DNA of 47,051 nucleotides from Flavobacteriaceae bacterium CG2_30_31_66 (GCA_001873065.1 MNYM01000007.1:1-47051); one strand, 5' to 3'. Shown: positions 26,601 through 35,349, counted from the first letter of the stretch. A program made the numbers and translations. Notes: generated by a model from the letters alone, not told the origin.

Positions 26601-27296
26601 ATGAAAAATATAAAAATTTATTTATTGACAAGCGCATTTTTTTTGATTACAATTTTGTCTAGTTGTGAAGCAATCAAAAACACAAATAAAACACAAAGAG
26701 GAACTACAATTGGTACAGTTGGAGGAGGAATTATTGGCGGAATTTTAGGAAACAATATTGGAAATGGAAAAAACGGAGCTTTAGGTGCTGTTCTTGGTGC
26801 TGTCATTGGAGGAACTGTTGGAGGTGTTATTGGAAATAAAATGGACAAACAAGCTCGAGAAATTGAAACTGTTTTGCCTGGCGCTCAAGTGGAAAGAGTT
26901 GGAGAAGGAATTCGTTTGGTATTAGGTGAAAATGCCGTGAATTTTGATTTCAATAAATCAACATTAACTTCGGATGCAAAAAGAAATCTAGACAAATTAG
27001 TCATCGTATTTAAAGAATATTCTGATACTGATATTAAAATTTATGGCTTTACAGATAGCAAAGGCGCAGACAGTTATAACCTGAATTTATCTAAACAAAG
27101 AGCAACTGCAGTAAAAGATTATTTGGCAAATAGTGGTTTAAATGTAAGCAGATTTTCAGTAGTTGGAATGGGAGAAGCTGAACCAATTGCAACCAATGAA
27201 ACTGACGAAGGTAGAAGTTTAAATAGACGTGTAGAATTTGCTATTTTAGCAAATGAAACTATGATAAACGATGCAAAAAAAGAAACTGGAAACTAA
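26601..27296 (+). CDS. OmpA-family lipoprotein with glycine-zipper segment
   Basis: A 231-aa outer-membrane lipoprotein. The lipobox is LSSC (Cys about 22). Residues 35-80 are a glycine-zipper region (GTVGGGIIGGILGNNIG, then ALGAVLGAVIGGTVGG), which may insert in or pack against the membrane. The C-terminal OmpA domain starts near residue 110 (FDFNKSTLTSDAKRNLDKL) and has the peptidoglycan-binding GFTDSKGADSYNLNLSKQRA and NRRVEFAI segments. It resembles YiaD. It is coupled to the lipocalin-like gene and ended by a strong terminator. Confidence 0.92.
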   Translation: MKNIKIYLLTSAFFLITILSSCEAIKNTNKTQRGTTIGTVGGGIIGGILGNNIGNGKNGALGAVLGAVIGGTVGGVIGNKMDKQAREIETVLPGAQVERVGEGIRLVLGENAVNFDFNKSTLTSDAKRNLDKLVIVFKEYSDTDIKIYGFTDSKGADSYNLNLSKQRATAVKDYLANSGLNVSRFSVVGMGEAEPIATNETDEGRSLNRRVEFAILANETMINDAKKETGN

Positions 27297-27320
27297 ACCA
27301 GATTTTTAATTTATAAAATG

Positions 27321-27348
27321 AAAGCTGTTCTCACAAACAGCTTTTTTT
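27321..27348 (+). terminator. Terminator after the OmpA-family lipoprotein gene
   Basis: A 9-bp perfect stem (27321-27329 with 27336-27344), 6-nt loop and seven consecutive T (27342-27348) make a standard intrinsic terminator, 24 bp after the stop. Confidence 0.9.
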
Positions 27349-27440
27349 ATTATAAAAAACTTTTTAAACAAAATAATTATCTTTTTTCAAATGATTTTTT
27401 AGAAAAAAATAAAATTCATATTCCTGATTTTTTATTTTTA

Positions 27441-27471
27441 TTGTAGTACTGTTAATTTATCAGTATTTTTG
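27441..27471 (+). promoter_or_regulatory. Promoter of the KAS III gene
   Basis: TTG (27441-27443), 20 nt, then TATTTTTG (27464-27471) is a full match to the Bacteroidota housekeeping promoter. Transcription would start near 27478, leaving a leader of about 37 nt before the ATG at 27515. Confidence 0.7.
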
Positions 27472-27514
27472 TGATTGACAAATAATAGATAACTAAATTT
27501 TATACCACAAAAAT

Positions 27515-28522
27515 ATGTATCATTCAAAAATAACAGGTCTTGGTTTTTATGTTCCTGAAAATATAGTTACCAATAATGATTTAAAGGAATTTATGGAAAC
27601 TTCTGATGAATGGATTCAAGAACGAACAGGAATTGAAGAACGAAGATGGATTGATCCAAAAACAGGAGACAATACCTCTATAATGGGAGTAAAAGCTGCA
27701 AAAATCGCCATAGAAAGAGCAGGTTTAACGAAAGATGATATTGATTTTATTGTTTTCGCAACGTTAAGCCCTGACATGTATTTTCCTGGTGGCGGCGTTC
27801 GTGTACAAGATATGCTTGACATGCCAACAGTTGGAGCATTAGATGTTCGCAATCAATGTTCTGGATTTATATATGCCTTATCTGTGGCTGACCAATTTAT
27901 CAAAACAGGCATGTATAAAAATATTTTGGTGATTGGAGCTGAGAATCATTCAGGTGGTTTAGAAAAATCAACCAGAGGAAGAGGAGTAACTGTTATTTTT
28001 GGTGACGGAGCAGGAGCAGCAGTGCTTTCAAGAAGTGAAAAAGAGGGCAAAGGAATTTTATCAACTCATTTACATTCTGAAGGAAAATATGCAAGAGAAT
28101 TGATGTTAGAAGGACCTGCAACTGGGAGATGGGTTCCAGAAATTTTGAAAGAAAATGATCCCGAAGACGTTTCTTATTTTCCTTATATGAACGGACAATT
28201 TGTTTTTAAACATGCAGTTGTGCGATTTTCAGAGGCAATTGAAGAGGGATTAAAAGAGAATAATCTTAAAAAAGAAGACATTGATATGTTAATTCCACAT
28301 CAGGCAAACTTAAGAATTTCTCAGTTTGTTCAAAGAAAATTTCGCTTACCAGATGAAAAAGTTCATAATAATATCATGAAATATGGAAACACAACAGCTG
28401 CATCTGTTATTATTGCTTTGACAGAAGCTTGGGAACAAGGAAAAATTAAAGACAATGATTTGGTTGTTTTGGCTGCTTTTGGAAGTGGTTTTACTTGGGG
28501 AAGTGTCGTAATTCGTTGGTAA
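27515..28522 (+). CDS. 3-oxoacyl-ACP synthase III family protein
   Basis: A 335-aa condensing enzyme of the FabH/KAS III family, which joins an acyl-CoA to malonyl-ACP. The catalytic triad is visible: C115 in VRNQCSGFIYAL, His in IPHQANLRI, and Asn in YGNTTAASV. The C-terminal glycine loop FGSGFTWGSVVIRW is intact. A second, canonical fabH probably sits in a fatty-acid cluster elsewhere, and this copy stands alone, so a specialised acyl primer is possible; I leave the symbol blank. It has its own promoter. Confidence 0.9.
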   Translation: MYHSKITGLGFYVPENIVTNNDLKEFMETSDEWIQERTGIEERRWIDPKTGDNTSIMGVKAAKIAIERAGLTKDDIDFIVFATLSPDMYFPGGGVRVQDMLDMPTVGALDVRNQCSGFIYALSVADQFIKTGMYKNILVIGAENHSGGLEKSTRGRGVTVIFGDGAGAAVLSRSEKEGKGILSTHLHSEGKYARELMLEGPATGRWVPEILKENDPEDVSYFPYMNGQFVFKHAVVRFSEAIEEGLKENNLKKEDIDMLIPHQANLRISQFVQRKFRLPDEKVHNNIMKYGNTTAASVIIALTEAWEQGKIKDNDLVVLAAFGSGFTWGSVVIRW

Positions 28523-28550
28523 ATAAAGTGTAATAAAAAAGTATAATCAC

Positions 28551-28913
28551 ATGGAAAATAGAACATTAGTCATTGGTGCGTCTCTAAATCCGAATAGATA
28601 TTCAAACATCGCCATCAAAAGATTGTTAGATAAAAACTTTCAAGTAGTAGCTCTTGGTAAAAAAAAAGGAACAGTTTTGGGTGTTATTATTGATGATGAA
28701 AAAAAACAGTATCAAAATATTGATACTGTTACACTTTATTTAAATCCAGAAAGGCAAAAAGAATATTATGATTACATTATCAATTTAAAACCGAGGAGAG
28801 TTATTTTTAATCCTGGAGCTGAAAATGATGAGTTTGTGACACTTTTAAAATCAAAAAATATTATAGCAGAAGTTGCTTGCACTTTAGTTTTGCTCTCTAT
28901 TGATAAATATTGA
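28551..28913 (+). CDS. CoA-binding domain protein (YccU-like)
   Basis: A 120-aa single-domain protein with the CoA-binding Rossmann-like fold (TLVIGASLNPNRYSNIAIKRL, then QVVALG, VTLYLNPERQKEYYDYI, VIFNPGAEND). Such stand-alone domains (YccU) bind CoA, but no reaction is known. It lies 28 bp after the KAS III gene and is probably co-transcribed with it. It converges with rnz, leaving 22 bp. Confidence 0.85.
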   Translation: MENRTLVIGASLNPNRYSNIAIKRLLDKNFQVVALGKKKGTVLGVIIDDEKKQYQNIDTVTLYLNPERQKEYYDYIINLKPRRVIFNPGAENDEFVTLLKSKNIIAEVACTLVLLSIDKY

Positions 28914-28935
28914 TTTTACCAAAGCGAAATTGATA

Positions 28936-29853
28936 TTAATAAGCTTCGAAAATAATTCCAGGCTCGGCAAGTAAAGTATTTTTGAAAATGATTTCTGCTT
29001 CGTTTTTAAACAATTGAATGTCATCATATCTCCCAGAATAATGTCCTAAAACTAATTTTTTTACATTTGCTTCTTTGGCAATTGTAGCAGCTTGCGCAGC
29101 TGTGCTGTGCATGGTTTTTTCCGCTAAATCTTCTTTGTCAGATAAAAAAGTGGCTTCATGATACAACAAATCAGCATTTTTAATAATTGGAATTATGGTT
29201 GGTAAAAAACAAGTATCACTGCAATATGCAAAACTTTTTGGTGGTTCTGAAGCAATTGTCAATTCGTCATTAAAAATAATTTCTCCAGATTCTAATACAA
29301 TATCTTTTCCAGCTTTGATATTTAGATAATCTGCTTTGCCAATTTCTGGATAATTTTCAATATTTTTGATGTGTAATTTTTTAGGTTTTTCTTTTTCTTT
29401 AAAAAGATATCCATTCGTATAAACCCTGTGATTTAACGGAATTGTGTGTACAAAAACTTTTTCGTCTTCAAAAATAAGTTCACTTTTTTTAGATGATAAT
29501 TCATGAAAAATAAGTTCAAAATTAGCATGGGATTGCGAAATTCTCAAAAGCATTTCTGTAGCTTCTTTGATGCCTTTTGGGCCAAAAACATGCAATTCTT
29601 TTTCTCTATTTAAGATGCCAAATGTGGACAACAAGCCTACCAAACCATAAAAATGATCACCATGCAAATGGGAAATAAAAATGTGGTTTATTCTTGAAAA
29701 CCCGACTTTATATTTTCGCATTTGACGTTGCGTTCCCTCACCACAATCTATGATAAAATGGCGGTCGTTGATCTCTAAATATTGTGAAGTTGGAAAAGCA
29801 TTTACACGAGGTGTTGCTGAATGACAACCCAAAATTGTTAACCGTAAACTCAT
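28936..29853 (-). CDS. rnz: Ribonuclease Z
   Basis: RNase Z trims the 3' trailer of tRNA precursors. The 305-aa protein has the metallo-beta-lactamase site HLHGDH (62-67), with GEGTQRQM just before it. Further ligands and markers are IPLNHRV, FAYCSDTCF, LYHEATF and the C-terminal LGHYSGRY. It is the last gene of the pyrR-pyrB operon and overlaps the preceding gene by 4 bp, so its translation is coupled to a T9SS-tagged mini-protein. Confidence 0.95.
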   Translation of the reverse strand: MSLRLTILGCHSATPRVNAFPTSQYLEINDRHFIIDCGEGTQRQMRKYKVGFSRINHIFISHLHGDHFYGLVGLLSTFGILNREKELHVFGPKGIKEATEMLLRISQSHANFELIFHELSSKKSELIFEDEKVFVHTIPLNHRVYTNGYLFKEKEKPKKLHIKNIENYPEIGKADYLNIKAGKDIVLESGEIIFNDELTIASEPPKSFAYCSDTCFLPTIIPIIKNADLLYHEATFLSDKEDLAEKTMHSTAAQAATIAKEANVKKLVLGHYSGRYDDIQLFKNEAEIIFKNTLLAEPGIIFEAY

Positions 29854-30170
29854 TGAATAACGAGTCGTTTAGAAATCGTGTTTTCTTTATTTTGAATGGT
29901 ATAAATATAAATTCCACTTGTCAAATCGCCTTTTAAAAAAGGAAATGAATTGTTACCTTTCATAGTTTGTATAGTTCTTTGAGATACCACTTTTCCTAAT
30001 ATATTTTTCACGGTAAATGTTGATTTACTTTCACTATTAGCATCAAATGAAATCACAGTTGAATTGGAGAAAGGATTGGGTGCCGCAATTAATTTTTCAA
30101 TAGATTTTTCTTGCGAAAAAGCAATTGAAAACATAAAAAATGAGCAAATTAAAAGTATTTTTTTTATCAT
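29850..30170 (-). CDS. Mini-protein: signal peptide plus T9SS sorting domain only
   Basis: A 106-aa protein consisting of a Sec signal peptide (MIKKILLICSFFMFSIAFSQ, cleavage near residue 20), about nine linker residues and one complete type A T9SS C-terminal sorting domain (APNPFSNSTVISF, then VKNILGKVVSQ, LTSGIYIYTI, KRLVIQ). There is no cargo domain. I start at ATG 30170, since a longer reading would place 11 residues before the signal peptide. It overlaps the rnz start by 4 bp and begins 10 nt after the previous stop. Function unknown. Confidence 0.85.
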   Translation of the reverse strand: MIKKILLICSFFMFSIAFSQEKSIEKLIAAPNPFSNSTVISFDANSESKSTFTVKNILGKVVSQRTIQTMKGNNSFPFLKGDLTSGIYIYTIQNKENTISKRLVIQ

Positions 30171-30180
30171 AGTTTGTTGT

Positions 30181-30513
30181 TTAAAATTCCAATTCTCTTT
30201 CAATTTCTTCCATTTCTAGAATGTCTTCTGCTTCAATAATTGTTGGAACAATGTTAAAATTATCGGGAAAATCGTCAATATTTATAGTCGAATTTACAAT
30301 TACAAATGATGTGCCGTTTTCTTTTTTCTTTTCAGAAAAATCTAAAAATGATATAAAATCCTTTTCATTCGCAATGATATTGTCCGAAATCAAAACAACC
30401 AAATGTTCTTTTTCAAAATCGTTTTTCTTCACTAAAAATGAAGAAAAAAAGTCTGAAAATGAATCTTCATCTGAGGAAATTAAGGTGTATTTTTTTCTTT
30501 TTGTAATTATCAT
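30181..30513 (-). CDS. Small conserved protein between pyrB and rnz (possibly STAS-like)
   Basis: A 110-aa cytoplasmic protein, highly acidic at its C-terminus (EAEDILEMEEIERELEF). The pattern of strands and helices (TLISSDEDSF, HLVVLIS, FISFLDFSEKKKENGTSFVIVN, NIVPTIIEAEDIL) recalls a STAS/anti-sigma-antagonist fold, but I see no conserved phosphorylatable serine. In related genomes it is, from memory, sometimes labelled 'ribonuclease Z' only because of its neighbour; it has no metallo-lactamase motif. It starts 4 nt after pyrB. Confidence 0.7.
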   Translation of the reverse strand: MIITKRKKYTLISSDEDSFSDFFSSFLVKKNDFEKEHLVVLISDNIIANEKDFISFLDFSEKKKENGTSFVIVNSTINIDDFPDNFNIVPTIIEAEDILEMEEIERELEF

Positions 30514-30517
30514 CTTG

Positions 30518-31447
30518 TTATCTTTTTATTTGTTCAGCCAATAAATAAATTACGGCCATTCTTACTGCAACTCCGTTTTCAACTTGATGTAAAATGATTG
30601 ATTGGTTTGAATCAGCAACATCACTCGTTATTTCAACACCTCTATTTATAGGTCCTGGATGCATGATCACAATTTTTTTATTCAAGCTTTCTAAAATTTC
30701 TTTGTTGATTCCAAAAAGTTGCGAGTATTCTCTAGTTGAAGGAAAATAATTGATGTCCATTCGTTCGTGTTGAACTCTTAAAACATTTGCGACATCACAC
30801 CAATTCAATGCCTTTTTTAGGTTTGTTTCAACAGTTACTCCCAGACTTGTGATATATTTCGGAATCAAAGTTGTGGGACCACAAACTTTGACTTCTGCTC
30901 CTTGCATTTGAAGCGAAAAAATATTTGAAAGTGCTACTCTTGAATGCAAAATATCACCAACAATTACTATTTTTTTGCCCTTTACTGAGCCTAATTTTTC
31001 TCTAATAGAATAAGAATCCAACAATGCTTGTGTGGGATGTTCATGAGTGCCATCTCCAGCATTGATAATTTTTGCATTGACGTGTTTTGAAAGAAAAACT
31101 CCTGCACCAACATTTGCATGACGCATGACAATAATATCAACTTTCATTGATAAAATATTGTTGACAGTATCAATCAATGTTTCTCCTTTTTTTACTGATG
31201 ATTGTGAAGCTGAAAAGTTAATTACGTCTGCAGAAAGTCGTTTTTCAGCCAATTCAAAACTTAATTTTGTTCGAGTGCTGTTTTCAAAAAATAAATTGGC
31301 AATGGTAATATCTCTTAATGATGGTACTTTTTTGATAGGTCTGTTGATAACTTCTTTAAAATGGTCAGCAGTTTTAAAAATAAGATCAATATCGTTTGGT
31401 TTTAGATATTTTATGCCTAATAGATGTTCTACGCTTAATTGATCCAT
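30518..31447 (-). CDS. pyrB: Aspartate carbamoyltransferase catalytic chain
   Basis: PyrB makes carbamoyl-aspartate from carbamoyl phosphate and aspartate, the committed step of pyrimidine synthesis. The 309-aa chain has the carbamoyl phosphate site STRT (57-60, in FFENSTRTKLSFE), the HPTQALLD motif and the late HPGPINRGVE. No regulatory chain PyrI is nearby, which matches the PyrR-linked, unregulated-trimer class. It begins 1 nt after pyrR, so the two are co-translated. Confidence 0.96.
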   Translation of the reverse strand: MDQLSVEHLLGIKYLKPNDIDLIFKTADHFKEVINRPIKKVPSLRDITIANLFFENSTRTKLSFELAEKRLSADVINFSASQSSVKKGETLIDTVNNILSMKVDIIVMRHANVGAGVFLSKHVNAKIINAGDGTHEHPTQALLDSYSIREKLGSVKGKKIVIVGDILHSRVALSNIFSLQMQGAEVKVCGPTTLIPKYITSLGVTVETNLKKALNWCDVANVLRVQHERMDINYFPSTREYSQLFGINKEILESLNKKIVIMHPGPINRGVEITSDVADSNQSIILHQVENGVAVRMAVIYLLAEQIKR

Positions 31448-31448
31448 A

Positions 31449-31988
31449 TTATTTTTGTTGTAAATATACTGCGTCTATTTCGTGTGTTTCTTTCCAAGTT
31501 ACCAATACCTTTTCTTTATTGATAGCATCAACTTGTCTACCTCTATAATCGGGTTGAATGGGCAAATGTCTACTAAATCTTCGGTCAATTAACACCAATA
31601 ATTCTATTTGTTTTGGTCTTCCAAAAGATTGAATGGCTGTTAATGCGGCTCTTACACTTCTTCCTGAATACAAAACATCGTCAATAATTACTACTTTCTT
31701 GTCTTCTATCAAAAAATTTATTTTTGTAGAAGTCGCTGCTAATGGCTCAGAACGTCGTCTGAAATCGTCTCTGTAAAAAGTAATATCTAAAAGGCCTAGT
31801 TGCAAGTTTTTGATAGCATATTCATTTTGTAAAATTTCTACAATTCTATTTGCAAAAAAAACACCTCTTGGTTGTAAACCAATCAAAACAGTTTCTGAAA
31901 AATCATTGTGATTTTCAATTAGCTGACAAGCCAATCTGTGCAATATAATTTGAATATCTTTTGAATTTAGAAGTAATTTTTTGCTCAT
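31449..31988 (-). CDS. pyrR: PyrR: pyrimidine regulator / uracil phosphoribosyltransferase
   Basis: PyrR is a PRPP-binding protein that in Gram-positive bacteria attenuates the pyr operon by binding its leader mRNA, and also has uracil phosphoribosyltransferase activity. The 179-aa protein has the PRPP loop VVIIDDVLYSGRSVRAAL and the family's IGLQPRGVFFANRI and DITFYRDDF segments. A strong promoter 39 bp upstream leaves a leader of roughly 30 nt, too short for the usual attenuator, so control here may differ. It is first in the operon with pyrB. Confidence 0.94.
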   Translation of the reverse strand: MSKKLLLNSKDIQIILHRLACQLIENHNDFSETVLIGLQPRGVFFANRIVEILQNEYAIKNLQLGLLDITFYRDDFRRRSEPLAATSTKINFLIEDKKVVIIDDVLYSGRSVRAALTAIQSFGRPKQIELLVLIDRRFSRHLPIQPDYRGRQVDAINKEKVLVTWKETHEIDAVYLQQK

Positions 31989-32026
31989 AAGAAAGCCATC
32001 AAATTTTAAGTGAAATTATATAAAAC

Positions 32027-32056
32027 CAAAATTACTGATAATATATTCATATGCAA
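32027..32056 (-). promoter_or_regulatory. Promoter of the pyrR-pyrB-rnz operon
   Basis: On the minus strand, TTG (32056-32054), 19 nt, then TAATTTTG (32034-32027) fit the Bacteroidota promoter. Transcription would begin near 32020, about 30 nt before the pyrR start, leaving no room for an attenuator. Confidence 0.65.
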
Positions 32057-32178
32057 AATTTATAAGAATTAAAATAAAATTACGTTGTTAATTAAATTGT
32101 TGAAAACAAAAAAAGTGTTACAAAAAGTAGTCGTTAACTTGTAGTATTTTTAATAAAAATTATTCAATTCTATTAGCT

Positions 32179-33549
32179 ATGTCACTATTAAAATTTGAAT
32201 CAATGTTGAAAACCAACAGTATTTACTTCTTTGATTTGGTTGAGTTCGAGGAAATTATCATTCATTATCTAGACGCTGGAAAACATTCTTTGGCAAAAAA
32301 AGCAGTGAAATTAGGACTAGAACAACATCCACATTCTATCGATTTAAAATTATTGCAAGTTGAGTTGTATGTGTTTGAAGATGAGTTAGATAAAGCAAAT
32401 TTTTTATTAAATAGAATAGAAAAAATTGATCCTTACAATGAAGAAGTTTTTATTCAAAGAGCGGCGATTTTATCCAAAACAGGAAAACACAAACAGGCCA
32501 TTATCAATCTCGAAAAAGCATTGATTTATACTGACGATAACGTTGACGTTTGGTCACTCTTGGGGATGGAATATTTATATTTAGATGATTATTTGAATGC
32601 GCGATCTTATTTTGAAAAATGCTTATTTGAGGATGACGAAGATTATTCTGCCCTTTATAACATCATTTATTGTTATGACATGGAAAGAGAGAGTGAACTT
32701 GCGATTACTTTTTTAAATAAATATATTGACAAAAATCCTTATTGTGAAGTTGCTTGGCATCAACTAGGAAGACAATATTTTATGTTAGAAATGTATAAAG
32801 AAGCATTAACAGCCTTTGATTATGCTATTTTAATTGATGAATCTTTTATTGGTGGCTATCTTGAAAAAGCCAAAACTCTTGAAGAATTAAAACGATACCA
32901 AGAAGCCATTGATCATTACTTGGTGACATTAGAATTGGATGATCCTACTGCATTTGCCTTTGTTAGAATTGGTGAATGTTATGAAAAGTTGCTAAAATTT
33001 GATGCAGCCATTTCATATTACAAAAAAGCAGTTCACGAAGATCCTTTATTGGATAGAGGTTGGATTTTATTGACGAATATCTATTATATTCAAGAAAATT
33101 ATCAAAAAGCCTCATATTATATTTCAAAAGCAATCAAAATTGATGAAAACAATCCAATGTATTGGAGAAAATATGCTGAAATTCAATTAAAGCTAAATTT
33201 ATTTGAAGAGGCTGTTCATGGTTTTGAAAATTGCCTAGAATTGGAAGATGATGATATAGAAATTTATATTGGTTTGGCTGATGTTTTGTTGTTTTTAGGA
33301 GAATTTAACGATGCTGTTTTGGTTTTAACGAAAGCGAAAAAAATCTATAAAAATTTCGCTGAAATTGAATATAGATTGGCTGGTTTATATTTTGTTTTAA
33401 ACAAACCAATTTTATCAAACAGACAGTTAATCAATGGTTTAAAAATTGATTTTGAATACCATAATATCCTAAAAGAGTTGTTTCCTCCAATGTTGGAAAC
33501 ACCAAAAATCAAAAAATTAATTTCAGATTTTAAAAAAGCAACAGAATAA
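32179..33549 (+). CDS. Tetratricopeptide repeat protein
   Basis: A 456-aa cytoplasmic protein built of about ten to twelve TPR units, with the typical alternation of W/L-G-Y-A-F-A positions (for example VWSLLGMEYLYLDDYLNARSYFEKCL and AWHQLGRQYFMLEMYKEALTAFDYAI). There is no signal peptide, membrane segment or catalytic domain, so it acts as a binding scaffold. The family-like N-terminus (SKFESMLKTN-type) is recognisable from flavobacteria, where it is common but uncharacterised. It stands alone between divergent pyrR and a convergent gene 8 bp away. Confidence 0.88.
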   Translation: MSLLKFESMLKTNSIYFFDLVEFEEIIIHYLDAGKHSLAKKAVKLGLEQHPHSIDLKLLQVELYVFEDELDKANFLLNRIEKIDPYNEEVFIQRAAILSKTGKHKQAIINLEKALIYTDDNVDVWSLLGMEYLYLDDYLNARSYFEKCLFEDDEDYSALYNIIYCYDMERESELAITFLNKYIDKNPYCEVAWHQLGRQYFMLEMYKEALTAFDYAILIDESFIGGYLEKAKTLEELKRYQEAIDHYLVTLELDDPTAFAFVRIGECYEKLLKFDAAISYYKKAVHEDPLLDRGWILLTNIYYIQENYQKASYYISKAIKIDENNPMYWRKYAEIQLKLNLFEEAVHGFENCLELEDDDIEIYIGLADVLLFLGEFNDAVLVLTKAKKIYKNFAEIEYRLAGLYFVLNKPILSNRQLINGLKIDFEYHNILKELFPPMLETPKIKKLISDFKKATE

Positions 33550-33557
33550 TCAAAAAA

Positions 33558-34326
33558 TTAGTTTTTAGGATACCAATCCCATTGAATAACTTTAATCGAA
33601 TTGTTTTTTTTTAGAACAATTTCTTTAAATTTTTTTACATTACTTAAACCCTGAGTTCCTTTATAATGAAAAGGATATACTTCCTTGGGTTTGAAAGCTA
33701 AAACAGCTTCAGCGGCACTTTCTATAGTCATCGTATAAGGCAAATTCATGCAAATAAATGCCATGTCAATATTTTTTAAATTTCTCATTTCAGGAATGTC
33801 TTCGGTGTCTCCTGAAAAATAAATTCTCTTTTTGTTGATAGTCAAAACATAGCCATTTCCTCTTCCTTTTGTGTGAAATTTAAGCGCTTCTTCTCTTAAA
33901 TTATACATCGCAATTGCTTCAATCGAAAAATTATCAAACGATTTTGACTCTTCATTATTGATAACAATAAGTTCTTTATTTGAAACAGTTCCCAATTTTT
34001 CAGCAACTGCTTTCGGAACAATGATTTTAGTTTGAGTCAAATCTAATTCACCCAAAGTTTTTAAATCTAAATGATCTCCATGGATATCAGTTATTAACAC
34101 ATACGTTGGTTTTTCAAAATTTGAAAATGCTTTTGCCCCCCCCAGTTGGATCTAAATAAATAGTTTCATTTTTATAAGTAATCACTGCTGTAGCATGTGA
34201 AATTGGTGTGATTTTTAATCCCTTTTTTAGGGCGTTTAAAGTATTTTTATTCTGAACATTTTTTTCATTTTTATAGCTCATTGAAAAAAACACAACACTA
34301 AAAAATAATATAATTTTAAAATTCAT
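33558..34326 (-). pseudogene. MBL-fold hydrolase split by a frameshift at a G8 tract
   Basis: Two adjacent minus-strand frames are the halves of one exported MBL-fold metal-dependent hydrolase (UlaG-like). The N-terminal part (from 34326) has a signal-like segment and ISHATAVITYKNETIYLDPTGG. The C-terminal part continues VLITDIHGDHLDL, FSGDTEDIPEM and YPFHYKGTQG. The break is at eight consecutive G on the minus strand (C at 34136-34143): removing one G restores a 255-aa protein reading TGGAKAFSNFEKPTYVLITDIHG. No other damage is visible. It may be a recent mutation, a phase-variable switch, transcriptional slippage, or a sequencing error. The downstream frame has no ATG near its start. Confidence 0.88.
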
Positions 34327-34425
34327 TTTTATTGATTAATATTAATCAAATATAAAAAGATTCTCGATGGTATTTTGTAAACTTTTCTCTAAAATCAACT
34401 ATATTCGTACTCAAAAAAAAACAAA

Positions 34426-35349
34426 ATGAGCAGAACAATTAAAGATTATTTGGTAATTGGTTTTAAAGGAGTTGCTATGGGAGCAGCAGATGTGGTTCCT
34501 GGAGTTTCTGGAGGTACAATCGCTTTTATATCAGGTATTTATGAAGAATTGTTGGGTTCTATCAGTACTATAAATTTTTCACTGTTAAAAACTTTTAAAA
34601 ACGAGGGATTCAAAGCGGTTTGGAAACAAGTCAATGGAAATTTCTTAGCATCACTTTTGTCGGGGATATTTTTAAGTATTCTTTCTTTGGCAAAAGTAAT
34701 CAAATGGTTACTGGAAAATGAACCTATTTTGTTGTGGTCTTTTTTCTTTGGACTAGTCTTGGCAAGCATTTTATACATCGCAAAACAAATCACAAAATGG
34801 AATATTGCAGCTGTTTTAATCATGATTTTGGGAGCATTTCTTGCCTTTTACATTACCACTTTGAATCCTTTAGTTTCTGAGAATTCTTCACTTTTATTTA
34901 TGTTTTTATCAGGCGCAATCGCTATTTGTGCCATGATATTACCTGGAATTTCAGGAGCTTTTATTTTAGTATTGTTAGGTGCTTACAAACCAATTTTAAC
35001 GGCGCTCAATGACCGAAACTTAAAGATAATTTTTTCAGTTGTTTTGGGAGCCATTATAGGTTTGTTGTCTTTTTCAAAAGTTTTAAAATGGCTTTTTGCA
35101 CATTATAAAAACATAACTTTAGCAGGATTAACGGGTTTTATTATTGGTTCTTTAAATAAAATTTGGCCTTGGAAAGAAACCATTACCTGGAGAAAAGATT
35201 CTCATGGCGTTCAAGTTCCTTTTATTGAAAAGAGTATTTCTCCTTTTTCTTTTCAAGGAGATTCTCAATTTATCTGGGCAATCACTCTAGCAGTGTTTGG
35301 TTTTGCAGTAATTTTATTCATGGAAAAATGGGCAGAGAAAAAACAGTAA
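34426..35349 (+). CDS. DUF368 (PopT-like) polyprenyl-phosphate transporter, copy 1
   Basis: A 307-aa membrane protein with about eight to nine hydrophobic segments. The DUF368 hallmark GAADVVPGVSGGT is near residue 20, and the inverted-repeat half-motif MILPGISGAFILVLLGAY is near 185. DUF368 proteins (PopT) have been shown to recycle undecaprenyl phosphate across the inner membrane for cell-wall and glycan synthesis. A TATATTCG element at 34400-34407 lies 18 nt before the start. Its paralogue overlaps by 22 bp, and aroE follows. Confidence 0.9.
   Translation: MSRTIKDYLVIGFKGVAMGAADVVPGVSGGTIAFISGIYEELLGSISTINFSLLKTFKNEGFKAVWKQVNGNFLASLLSGIFLSILSLAKVIKWLLENEPILLWSFFFGLVLASILYIAKQITKWNIAAVLIMILGAFLAFYITTLNPLVSENSSLLFMFLSGAIAICAMILPGISGAFILVLLGAYKPILTALNDRNLKIIFSVVLGAIIGLLSFSKVLKWLFAHYKNITLAGLTGFIIGSLNKIWPWKETITWRKDSHGVQVPFIEKSISPFSFQGDSQFIWAITLAVFGFAVILFMEKWAEKKQ

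Noticed and set aside
30181..30513. Ribonuclease Z as the name of the 110-aa gene
   Set aside because: It has no metallo-lactamase motif; the true rnz is the gene ending at 28936.
34100..34143. Programmed ribosomal frameshift in the MBL gene
   Set aside because: The site is a plain G8 run with no recognisable slippery heptamer or downstream structure. A length change in the tract explains it more simply, though slippage is kept open in the finding.
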